NCBI GenBank assembly: GCA_027405735.1
Contig: JAPEHQ010000022.1
Span: 62,001-126,000, forward strand
DNA length: 64,000 nucleotides
Source of the DNA: Mucor racemosus
Taxonomy: Eukaryota > Mucoromycota > Mucoromycetes > Mucorales > Mucoraceae
Reading direction: 5' to 3'
The notes under the pieces are model-generated. The model searched no databases, had not been told where the DNA came from, and saw only the letters and a list, made by a program, of their open reading frames with translations. The translations under genes were made by a program, and so were the position numbers. Below are positions 47,081 to 58,058 of this stretch, in pieces. Each line of letters starts with the position of its first letter. Position 1 is the stretch's first letter.

Positions 47081-48527
47081 ACCTCCCGTCGTAATCGCAG
47101 GCACTTTAATGTTGATCAACAAAATTGCAAAAAGTCTAGCCCTTTGAGTTGCTGTAGAAATAGAGATATAACATGTCGTATGTGTTTAAACTATTCTGTA
47201 TCAATTGTTTCAGATAGTCTATGGAATTTTCATATAATCAACAAATAATAGTTCAAAATTAAATGTTGAAGTTTAACCTAATCCACAGTGAGCCTACAAA
47301 TAACATACAACCTTGATCGCATTGGCTAAAAAGTATTTTTGAATATATAAGGCACGGCTATCAAAAAGAAACCTGTTTTTCCTCTGCTTAAAAAATTCCA
47401 CAATTTTGAGGTTGCATATCTCTCGTATTTAGATAAAACAGAAGAATATCAGCTTGATAGTCTGATATGCCTCATCAAACGGTGAATAATATCCTTGGAA
47501 TATAAAAACAAAAAGAGAGAAACAACACACGTCGAAAAGGATCTTCAAGGCTTTACATTATTTAGCGTAATTAAAACCCTGCTAAATTGCACATTTCAGC
47601 CAATGTAAATACAGCATTACAGCACATCACCCCATAAACTAAACAAAATAGGCATTATTTGTTATCATAGAAACATGCATTTTCTACCAGAAAAACCGGC
47701 TGTCATATCATAGATTAATTAAAAAATTGCAAAAGCGAGCCCGTAAAGCGACGCCGTAATTGAGAATAGCAATATTGAACGGCTACTAAGTCTCTTATTC
47801 TATGGTATATATCTAAGTTTTAAATAAAAAAACGTTTTTTTAAAATTTTTCTTATATTTAACCATTTACCGTCTGAAAATTCAGACTTTGTAGCGGACAT
47901 TTTTGGAGCTCATTTTACCCTTGCCAGCACTCATGATTTTGAACAAAAAACAGAAAAATCAAATTTTGATACCAAAATCGACGCTCAAATATACTACATT
48001 ATGAGAGAAAATTGTAGCCATAGCTAATACACATTTTATAAAAGCTTAATATTAAATGTTAAGTAATGAAACTTTGTACTTTTGACCCAAAAACGGTTTT
48101 TTGATTAAAGAATTTTCATGTAATATTTTGCAATAAAAATGTTTGTTATTTTTTATTGGGCAAATAGAGCGCTAAAGTCTGTATATGTGTATATTTTTTA
48201 TTTTTACAATTGGTAGTATAATTAACTCTAGATTTGCAAAATCAGAAAAAAAAAATTAAAAAATGTCAAAATTGATGATCTGGACAAAAATAATTTTTGA
48301 AATTAATATTCCGCTTATAAGCCTTGTAAGACTTAAAAATAAGAAATTTTATAATACTTGAGAACTTTTTCAAGAATTAATGATGCTGTACCCTCTTGAT
48401 TCAAGCTTATTACTGTAAATATTTATACATGTTAATATGGTGTGGTAATTTATTTGATAATAATATAGCCTTACTTTATAATTGTTGCGTTATTAGAGGT
48501 GATTTACATTAAGTTTTAGTCTTACCC

Positions 48528-48640
48528 CTCCAACATCATAAACATGAATATGGCCTTCACTGGGACCTATTGCCACCTTTTTACCCTCTTTGTCCCAAGC
48601 CAATTTATTCAATGCTTTACCAGAACGAACTTACTTTTGA
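48528..48640 (-). pseudogene. Dynein intermediate chain-like exon fragment (arm 2, left)
   Basis: The minus strand reads ALNKLAWDKEGKKVAIG and EGHIHVYDVG followed by a GTAAGA donor. It is the counterpart of 37,325-37,425. Confidence 0.6.
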
Positions 48641-50179
48641 CCTATAAAAATTGATTTATTATTAAAATCAATTATCAATAACAAGCTAATAAGCAATAAT
48701 TATGGCGTACCTTTGATAGTTACTAGTGGTATACAAGACAACATCTTATTTTCCTCTTCTTAGCTGTTGGCCACTAATAAATAGAGACAAATACTTTTTA
48801 GAAACTAAATAGACTAATGTGAGTTTATTCATTCATACAAATCAAGTCGATACTGTATTTACTTTTATAATCACCAATTTTTTTGCAGGTAGGTATCGAC
48901 TTTAGACTAAAAAAACATTGATTATAACGTAGATAATGGAACAAAATGATTAAGTTCTGGACGCTTTTTTTGTTGGAGGAAGATATTATAACGTGCCCTA
49001 AAATTAACAGTTAATAATTTATTTCCAAATAAACAATAGGAAAAACATGTACTTGTACCTGCTACTTGATTTCAGTTTATAAAAAAATATTAGTCTTTTG
49101 TTGTAGTTTTAAACGTAAATAAAAGAGCTGAGGAAAGAGTAGGAGGGAATAAAAAAGATTTCCTGTTTTGCAAACAGAAATTTACAAAGGTATAAATACT
49201 TTTAGTGTTACCAAACAGGTTGTTGTCGTTGTTCCCATTTGGTCTCCGAAAGAAGAACATTGGCAGAACCCTTTCAAATCCCAAATTTCAAATTGATGTA
49301 TCTCGTCAATAAGGGAATTCTGTTGAATCAGAGTAACTCACATCTGCTTTAAACCATTCAAATTATCTTCGTTATTAATTTTATTATGATTGATATACTT
49401 TAATAAATTGACTAAAAAACCTTGATCTCATTGCTCTGCTCATCTGGGCTGCCTGGTCTGCACAAAGTTTTCTATTCTGCCTATCTGTGCAGATTATTAT
49501 GTCCATGAGAAGCATAGTTCTTTGGCCGTAGTGCGAGATTTTTTTGTAGCGATACCTGGTGGTTCAAGTGTAATTTAGGCATTTAATTATCAAACGTATT
49601 ATTGCATCAAGATGAAGTTGGTTAATTGACATAACGGATAATAAACGCAATGCCATTTATTGAATGGGTGAATGCAAATGTATAAATAAAAGCTTACTTT
49701 TGAATGAAAGTACTGATTATTCTGATTAACACCAATAGGTTCAAAAAGCATAGTTAAGTGCAATCATTGCTACTGAATCGCATAATTTGATATGCAGAAA
49801 ACTCTTGAAGCATTTTTTTTGGTAATGCTACAAATCATCGTTTAATATGCCAAATACTAATGAATCAGAGAAAATGCAACTGGTAAAAAACTGATACCCA
49901 ATGTACATCGAGGTCAAGGTTGATAAAAGGTTCATTTATTGTGTAGTGGAAATCGCAACATTTTGATGATGGTAGAAATTGCAGGACCAAGATGTTGTGT
50001 TTGCCTTAGGATTTTTAAAATGGTTTAAAAGCATACTTTATCAAACTTACTTAGATGTTATATACTCACAATATGCTATTAGTATCATCTTGTTTTTTAT
50101 TTAATTGCTGTATTATTAAAGATCAAGCTTTTCATAGTTTATAACAATGACAATGGGATGTTTCTGATTTTAGATTAAC

Positions 50180-50410
50180 ATTTATCATAAGGCGGGATGA
50201 TGATACGTTTGATACTATTATTGTAGATGGAATCAGTCAAATTAATTTATGGAATTTGAATGCAAATGCTGAGGAATCATTTGTAGGTAAGTACTTAAGT
50301 TGGTTCTGGTGAAGCATTGAATAAATTGGCTTGTTGGGACAAAAAAGGTAAGAAAGCGGCAATAGGTTCCAGCGAAGGCCATATTCATGTTTATGATGTT
50401 GGAGCGGTAA
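50180..50410 (+). pseudogene. Dynein intermediate chain-like exon fragment (arm 2, right)
   Basis: Reads DGISQINLWNLNANAEESFV, a GTAAGT-like donor, then EALNKLA, a frame slip, KKAAIGSSEGHIHVYDVG and a GTAAGA donor. The order LWNLN - ALN - AIG.SEGH - VYDVG follows the C-terminal WD repeats of dynein intermediate chains. It is the counterpart of 35,528-35,760. Confidence 0.65.
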
Positions 50411-51235
50411 GACTAAAGCTTAATGTAAACCACCTCTAGCGCATTAATTATCAAGTAAGACTACCGTATATTATTATCAAATAAATTACCACACAACATT
50501 AACATATAACATGTATAAATATTTACAGTAATAAGCTTGAATCAAATGGGTACAGCATCATTAATTCTTGAAAAAGTTCTCAAGTATTGTAAAATTTCTT
50601 ATTTTTAAGACTTACAAGGCTTATAAGCGGAATATTAATCTAGAAAATTATTTTTGTCCAGATCATCAATTTTAACATTTTTTAATTTTTTTTTTCTGAT
50701 TTTGCAAATCTAGGGTTGATTATATTACCAATTAAAAAAACAAAAAATATAAGCATGTACAACATTTAGCGCTCTATTTGCTCAATAAAAAATATACAAT
50801 ATTTTTATTGCAAAATATTACATGAAAATCCTTTAACCAAAAATCCGTTTTTGGGCCCAAAGTACAAAGTTTCATTACTTAACATTTAATATTAAGCTTT
50901 TATAAAATGTGTATTAGCTACGGCTAGATTTTTCTCTCACAATGTAGTATATTTGAGCGTCGATTTTGGTATCAAAACTTGATTTTTCTGTTTTTTGTTC
51001 AAAATCATGAGTGTTGGTAAGGGTAAAATGAGCCCCGAAAATGTCCGCTACAAAGTCTGAATTTTCAGACGGTAAATGGTTAAATATAAGAAAAGTTTAA
51101 AAAAAACGTTTTTTTATTTAAAACTTAGATATATACCATAGAATAAGAGACTTAGTAGCCGTTCAATATTGCTATGCTCAATTACGGTGTCGCTTTACGG
51201 GCTCGCTTTTGCAATTTTTTAATGAATCTATGATA

Positions 51236-52316
51236 GGCCAATGTTAGATCAATTCACCTATATTTTGGCATTAATCTTTTTTATTTCAGGACAGATATCA
51301 ATAAGCACACATATTTCTAAATATTTATTTGAGAAAGTTTTTTCTATACTTATATTTTCTGTGTATTTCGATTCTTCTCGAGATAGAATTGAATATACTA
51401 TCATGTTCGCTACTATTCGATGCAAAGCTAACGATAATAGTTGCAGAGACTTGAATCCACTTATTACTCTTACATTTCCATTGTATCCTCAATGAAACGT
51501 GAATATATTTAGGCACTTTGAGCAAGACTTTATCTCTGATATTTCGTTTCCTTCTTATGCGCAAAGGTACACATTTCAGTTATTCAGAGCAATTTAGATA
51601 AACTTGCATAACAAATATGATATTCCGATAGTTTTCAAAGGAATATGTTGATTGCAGTTTATGTTAATTCTCTCAAAATGTTTATTGGTCATGCCCTTTC
51701 AGCAGCAGATGGATATGATCATATTTATCTATTGCATTATCAAACTAGCACAGATGATACTTTCGCAATTATCCAATTGAATCTGTATGAAGGATAGGCC
51801 ACCAATATACATACTCTCAAATATAGCTATATATTGTACAATTCAAACCTGCAAGCTCTGTTGTGGCGCTCAAGTATCAAGAATTGCATTAGAAGATAAG
51901 CTTGGCACTTTGGCTGTGTTGTCATTTGTATCATCAAAATTGCATTTAAACGGCGATGGTATTTCTTGGAAGAGAGAATCGAGAAAAGCAAGAGTTCAAT
52001 ACACATGAAATAGATCATTGTAAGAAGTACATTTCACGCTATTTATCATCTACAGGACTATGCAAATTTGTATATTTATATGCATTGTGGGTTAGACAAA
52101 AGCTTCTTGAAGAGGATCGAAAGTGACATCATCCGTGCTTGTTTGCACAACATCTTGTATTATAGTGTGCACACATTATTATTCTTACTCGACTCGTAAG
52201 GCGGATACTAAATAACATAAAGCAAAAAAAAAAAAAAAGAAAAAGAGAAATAAAGGTGCTTTTTCCTCTCCTTTTCTTGTGATTAACATATACACACGCA
52301 TAAAATAACTTTTTAT
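51236..52316. other. Intergenic, no gene seen
   Basis: AT-rich. Contains frames of 84 (51,241-51,495) and 73 (51,787-52,008) codons without recognised content. An A-rich tract near 52,224-52,250 and a T/C-rich leader precede VPS23. Confidence 0.5.
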
Positions 52317-54037
52317 ATGGATATTAAAAGTTGGTTAAGAACAGTGTTGCAACATGTAAGTGTGTTTTTTATTTGTTTATACCATCGTAAACACTCGATA
52401 TATATATTACTGTTCGAAATAAAAAGCTAATACGTAACGTAGTATCAAGACCCAGATAGAACCTTTCGAGATGTAGATGCAGTTCTTCAAACGTATCTAT
52501 CTTTAAAACCAAAAATGGATACTTATAGTATGCTAATTTTAATTTGTATGTCGAGAATTAATATATATATACTCAAACATTCCTTTTTGTTTAGCATCCA
52601 ACGATGGTCATACAGAATTGTTATTATGCTTACATGGCACAGTTCCAATTACTTATCGTTCTATTCCTTATAATATCCCGGTAGCTTTTTGGATTCCTAA
52701 AGAATATCCTAAATCTTCACCTATTCCTTATGTAAAGCCTACTGCTAACATGTTGATTAGAGAAGGTAGACATGTTGATAAAAGCGGTATGTGTTATCAC
52801 CATTATAGATCAAGTTGGTCAAGTGATCAAGTAAGTTTGATATCCCTTTATGCTTTTTTCTATCATTTTTGCTAATCTGAATAAACCAGAAGCACACTTT
52901 TTTGGAGCTTGTTGCTATTTTACAACAAGTGTTTGCTCAGGAACCGCCAGTATATACCAAGCCAGCAAGCATTGCAACAAATAATATAGGATCACCGCAA
53001 ATACAACAGGAATCCCTTTTGGATAGAGCTTCACCTTCTCAGCAAAGACAATCGATGCCATCTCAACCTATAAATAATGCAAGTCCTGCTATATCACAGG
53101 CATCACCCGAAATGCCTAGATGGATGGGAGAAAGTACAGCATTATATAATATGAATCAAGGATTAGCTGTAAGGATAAAAGATTTATTCATAAACAATCA
53201 TCACATCTAATATTTCCTTTTTATTTTATATTTTTACTCCTTATTAGTCGATGAATTTAAATAATAATTTACCTAAATCAGCCTCACTTCCAGCAATCGC
53301 TACTATGCCTTACCCTCAATTACCACAAACTCCAACTTCAAGGTCTGGCGCAAACGGCGCAATAGATAACAACAACAACAACAACAACAACAGCAATAAC
53401 AACAACAGCAACAACAACAACAACACACATAATAACCTAAATGGTTATAACATTCAAGAATCGCTTTATAGAAAAGTGACAGATAAATTGCAACAATATA
53501 ACGTGTCGGTATCTGGGGATATGGATAGATTACTACTTCAGAACCGACAATTAAATGAAGGAGAAATTAGCATTGATCAAGAGTTTAGAGCTTTAACTGA
53601 TATTAAGGAACGATTGAAATATAATAATATGGTTTTGGATTCAAGATCAAAGGAAATTGATCAAGTAACTGAGAAAGTAAATGGGATACCTGATGTTCAA
53701 GTGGATGAGGCATTATGTGGTACAACTGTAGTAGCTAATCAGTAAGTTATTGAGAGTTTTTTTTTTTTGTAGTAAAGACAAACGATAGATAACATGGCTT
53801 TGTTTTGTAGAATATTCGAATTAGTGGCAGATGATAATGCTATTTCTGATACAGTTTATTTTTTGGCAAAAGCATTAAACTCGGAAAGAATTGATTTAAC
53901 TCAATTTATGAAGGTAAGTGTATGATTTACATGTAAAAATATCGTTTTTTAACATTTGAAAAATATAGTATACTCGTATGTTATCAAGAGAACAATTTAT
54001 GAAGAGAGCTTTGATTAAAAAAATCACTCAAACTTGA
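52317..54037 (+). CDS. VPS23: ESCRT-I subunit Vps23/TSG101
   Basis: Seven exons: 52317-52355, 52443-52527, 52595-52830, 52890-53168, 53248-53741, 53811-53913, 53969-54037, giving 434 residues. Residues ~14-150 form a UEV (catalytically dead E2-like) domain: YQDPDRTFRDVDAVL, GTVPITYRSIPYNIPVAFWI, PYVKPTANM, HVDKSG.CY and FAQEPPVY. TSG101 uses this domain to bind ubiquitin and P(T/S)AP peptides at endosomes. A Pro/Ser/Gln linker follows, then a poly-Asn run encoded by (AAC)n at 53,371-53,430. A coiled coil (RLLLQNRQLNEGEISIDQEF) comes next. The C-terminal steadiness box spans the last three exons (DDNAISDTVYFLAKALNSE, FMKRALIKKI). Intact. The last two exons are short and recovered only by splicing. 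Confidence 0.93.
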
Positions 54038-54872
54038 ATAAAATTCCTTAATACACATACATTTTTTTTTTTTTTTTTTTTATTATTCATTTGGCAGATA
54101 AATCTATCTTGAGGTTTTTGTCATTTACATGACATTAAATCTATTCCTATTAGAGGCATCTTTAAGATGATGAGTGCAATAATAATTCATAACGCTGTGT
54201 AACAATCAATGCAGTTTGAATAAATAATCAAGGTACCGAAAATGAGTTGTAATTCCTTGAAATGATTGCCCTTACATTATTGATTGGCGGATACAAAATG
54301 ACTCAATTTGAATACTTGGGTATATACTTTTTCTATAATTTATGAGTTTGTGTTCGATATGCAAGCATAGATGTATAAACTACGATTACATGTCGGTTTC
54401 CCCTGTTCAGAATCATTTGAAAAGGGTCGGGAGTGTATTGATTGGGTCAGTTTTCAAATTTAGCTTTAGTGTAACTTCAAATGCTATGACTAAAATCCAT
54501 TATCTTGATGAATCTGAGCATTTATATATTCGTAAAAAACGAGTAAATAATATCAGTTTTTATAGTAAATCTGATAAATGGCTTAATTATTAGTTAATAG
54601 CTTCAATTTGACCAAACTGCTTGATACATTTCGTCCAAAAGAAATCGATATATCTTGTCTTTTAGTGGTAGCATCTTTCTCGGAACTACAAATATTGACC
54701 AAGGGTAACCCTTCAAACTCGCAGTTTTACAAGCCACCCCCACCCTTCAGTTAAGTATTTCGGGAAACCTGGTCTAATATGTTTCCACTCGATTCTTTCA
54801 AATTCCATCTCTTCTCTTTTTATTTCCAAAATCCAATTAGCAAGGGGGGTCCTATACATAAACTAAACCAAG
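54038..54872. other. Intergenic between VPS23 and TIM44
   Basis: T tract at 54,063-54,080, then AT-rich DNA. An 83-codon frame (54,342-54,593) has no recognised content. The final ~100 bases are C/T-rich, a likely promoter and leader for TIM44. Confidence 0.5.
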
Positions 54873-56490
54873 ATGTCTGCATATAAAGCTTTATTAACTT
54901 CAACTTCAAGAGCTCGTTTGACCACCAATGTTGCACGTTACCAACAAAAGACAACTGTCCGTCATTATAGTTCACCTTTCAAGGTGTTTATGGATACCAT
55001 CAAGGAGCAAATGGCAAAGGGCAATGATGTCAAGAACTTGCAAGATGAAGCTGGTAGATTAAATGATAGTGAAGCACTCAAGAAAGCAAAGGAAATGTTT
55101 GAAAAGGCCAAGGTAATTATTATTATAACATGGGGGTGTGTGAGCATGCGCATGATTAACATGTATAATTAAAAATATAGGCTCAACAATCAGCTCAATC
55201 TGAACGTTTAAAGCAAGCAACTGAGAAATTCACAAAGGCTGCTGGAAAGGTGGGCTCTTCTGTTAATGAATCTTTCAAAAAGGCATCCGAAACTGAATTT
55301 GCCAAAGATACTTCAGAAAAGATTAAAAAGGCTGCAGAAACAATCAATAAATCTGCTGAACCCCTCAAAAAGAATGAAACTGTTGGTAAATTTACTGATT
55401 CTTTCAAGACTGTCTTGAAGGATGATAGTGGAAGATATGGTGGTTTTGTTGACAAAGAAACTAGACGTAAGATGCGCGAGGAAGCACAAAAGACAACAGA
55501 AGGTGCTGCTGCAAAGAACGTTGCTGAAAACCCTGAGGCTGGTGCCAATATGGTGCTTCATAAGGATTCTAAGTGGAAGGAGAGTTGGTCCAAGTTTAAG
55601 GAGGATAGTCCTATCATGCAAGGTATGTTTTTTTTTATAAGCAATTCCCTTAAATGGTCTTCTATTCGAGTTTTGAATCCTAATTCATTGAAATAGGTAT
55701 TTTCCGTGCAAGAAGAAATTATGAAGATTCTGACAATGTGTTTGTCTCTTATTCCCGTGCTTTCACTGATCGTATTTCAGATACCTTTGGTAAGTCCTTT
55801 ATTAGATAGTTTTGAGGAGGAAGCATTTTTTATTGACGCATTTTTATAAATTAGGCTCCATTTTCGAAGAGTCAGATCAAGCACAAGCTATTCGTGCTTT
55901 CCAATCCATTGATCCTACATTCAACATGGATACATTTATGACTGATGCCCGTAAATATATTGTTCCTGAACTTATGGAAGCTTATTTGAAGGGTGATGTT
56001 GAAACATTAAAGTTATGGTGTTCTGAAGCAGTAAGTTGAATTTTTGTGGTAATTTGATGTAAAAAAAAAAGATATACTCACATCTTTTGTTTTATAGACA
56101 TACAATGTTTTAACTGCTGTCATTCAAGCACAAATGCAACAAGGATTGATCAGTGATTGTAAGATTCAAGATTTGCGTGATATTGATGTAAGTTTTTAAT
56201 ATGGAGAGTTTTTGTTTTACATGAAATTAACATGATTTATATAATAGTTGGTTGCTGCCAAAATTTTAGAAAACGATGTTCCTGTATTGGTTTTATCTTT
56301 CCGTACACAAGAGATCATTGTTTTCCGTAATGCAAAGAGTGGTGAGATTGTTTACGGAAAGGAAGATCTTATTGAACAAGTGACCTATGCTTGTGTACTC
56401 ACTAAAGAACCCGAAGATCTCAACAATCCTATTACCGGTGGTTGGAGAATCATTGATATGGCCAAGCATGATTCAAGACCTGTTTGGTAA
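54873..56490 (+). CDS. TIM44: Mitochondrial import subunit Tim44
   Basis: Six exons: 54873-55112, 55181-55622, 55697-55789, 55855-56030, 56098-56187, 56248-56490, giving 427 residues. Tim44 tethers mtHsp70 and the PAM motor to the TIM23 channel on the matrix side of the inner membrane. The first ~34 residues are Arg/Ser/Thr-rich without acids, ending RHYSS, a typical presequence and cleavage region. A Lys/Glu/Ala-rich helical middle region follows (residues ~60-200). The C-terminal Tim44-like fold runs from ~240: SIFEESDQAQAIRAFQSIDP, FMTDARKYIVPELMEAYLKG, LKLWCSEATYNVL, VPVLVLSFRTQEI and ITGGWRIIDM. Complete and intact. Confidence 0.95.
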
Positions 56491-57005
56491 ACATCATTTT
56501 AAATAAATAGACTTTTATATACTCCCCTCCCTCCCTCCCCCCTCTCTACCTGCTCTATCCTCTCTCACTTTCTTTATAATTCCACCTATATATACGAATT
56601 TACATGTAGAATAAAAAAAAAATGAATTTGTAATTTAGATATTTGTTGTAAATCTTTATAAATATTGATTATTTTGCTTTAGTTTGTTTCCTATTTGTTA
56701 TGTATGAACCCACTGCAAATAGCGTAGTAAACAATCATTTAATTGTGAACATCTAAAATTGGTTGAATGATACTTGGCAAGCAATGCTCATGGCCGCCAT
56801 CATTTCCTAATTTTAACATCCGATGATTTTTATACTTTTTGGTGATTCATTTCATATTTTAAAGGAAATAATTATTTATGTAAATGTACTGATATGTAGA
56901 GAATACGTAGGAGTTTTTTATTTATTTATTATTTTAAATTACATATTTCTAATAACGATATTGCATTCCGAATGGGAGTCATACTCGCGCGTAATTCATC
57001 GTTAC

Positions 57006-57042
<37 letters not shown>

Positions 57043-58058
57043 TGTGCGTATACGATCCATATATCATACAATATAATTGCATAGTTGGGTAAGCCAAGTT
57101 TGTACATTAAACTGTAGATGAAACCATTTTAAAGTTAAGATACAACTAACGGGTGCCTAATTATATTAACGTTGCAGTAAAATTACGCGGGGACTGATTA
57201 GTCGCCAATGGTTCATGCACTGATTTCAAAGAATTGTTTAGATATTCTTAGAGTTGTTTTTTTTTAAAAAAAAGCTTATCACAGCAATTCTTGATATCAA
57301 AATTAATTTTACAATTTTTTTTTAGAAAAAAAAATTAAGCTTTACATGTACATAGATGTTCTTTCGGCGGTGTATATAAATTTGAGATGTCCATTTCAAG
57401 TGACATGCTTTTTTGAACATAAGGTTCAAGTAACCACAAACAAATAATACACAATTAAACATGACGTCTAGTGCATAGTATAAATGCATTCAATAACCTT
57501 ATTTTTCTACTTTTGAAAGTATGAGAAAATTCTTTAAAGATTTGAAAAAGAAATATCAAGTATGGCGATGGCTTTTTTTTTCGTAGTTTTCGTAGTTTTC
57601 GATGAGGAGATCAAACACTGATATTTCCAAAACGAGGTTATAAACCTGAAATGAAACAATCCGCTTACCTTTCTTCAATTCATGAATTCATGAGGAACCT
57701 TCTCAATTCAACTAGACCCAACCGAAAGATCCATCTAGGCAGAATGAATGTCCGTTCATGTATCTTGTATTTCCATACTATTTACAAACATTACAGAACC
57801 CCCCATTTCTTGAGATAATGGGAGTACAAAGAAACCTTTGTAATATATGGGCTTACTATTTCCGATTGGCTAAAATAATCATGCCATTTACAACATATTT
57901 TGATACAAAGTATACATCAGTGATGTGCTTGTAAAGTTATTCCGTTGCGGGGTAGTATATAATGATATTTTTTGGTATAAAATCAGCATGTTTATTTTGC
58001 GAGAAGCGAACCTTCCCCTTCCTCCCCTTTCCTTAATCACTTTTTACTTTTAATAAAA
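56491..58058. other. Intergenic, no gene seen
   Basis: Contains the TIM44 3' UTR (C/T-rich at 56,522-56,572), an A tract of about 30 bases at 57,010-57,040, and paired T/A tracts around 57,256-57,336 capable of hairpins. A C/T-rich leader just before 58,059 is the likely core promoter of the next gene. Confidence 0.55.

Larger units (their letters stand above)
47425..51150 (-). repeat. Large inverted duplication, arm 2
   Basis: Reverse complement of 34,745-38,530. Its right edge corresponds to the point where arm 1 abuts the ~85 bp TIR of the 4.9 kb element. On this side the long-TIR element is complete and continues to 51,235. Confidence 0.85.
47706..51235. mobile_element. 3.5 kb element with ~0.9 kb inverted ends, complete copy
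   Basis: The left end TATCATAGATTAATTAAAAA and its inverse at 51,216-51,235 define the boundaries. The inverted ends run inward to about 48,640 and 50,300. The ~1.65 kb core is asymmetric and is reversed relative to the copy in arm 1. No transposase is seen. Each end carries dynein-intermediate-chain-like exon sequence. Flanks (CTGTCA left, GGCCAA right) show no target duplication. Confidence 0.75.
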
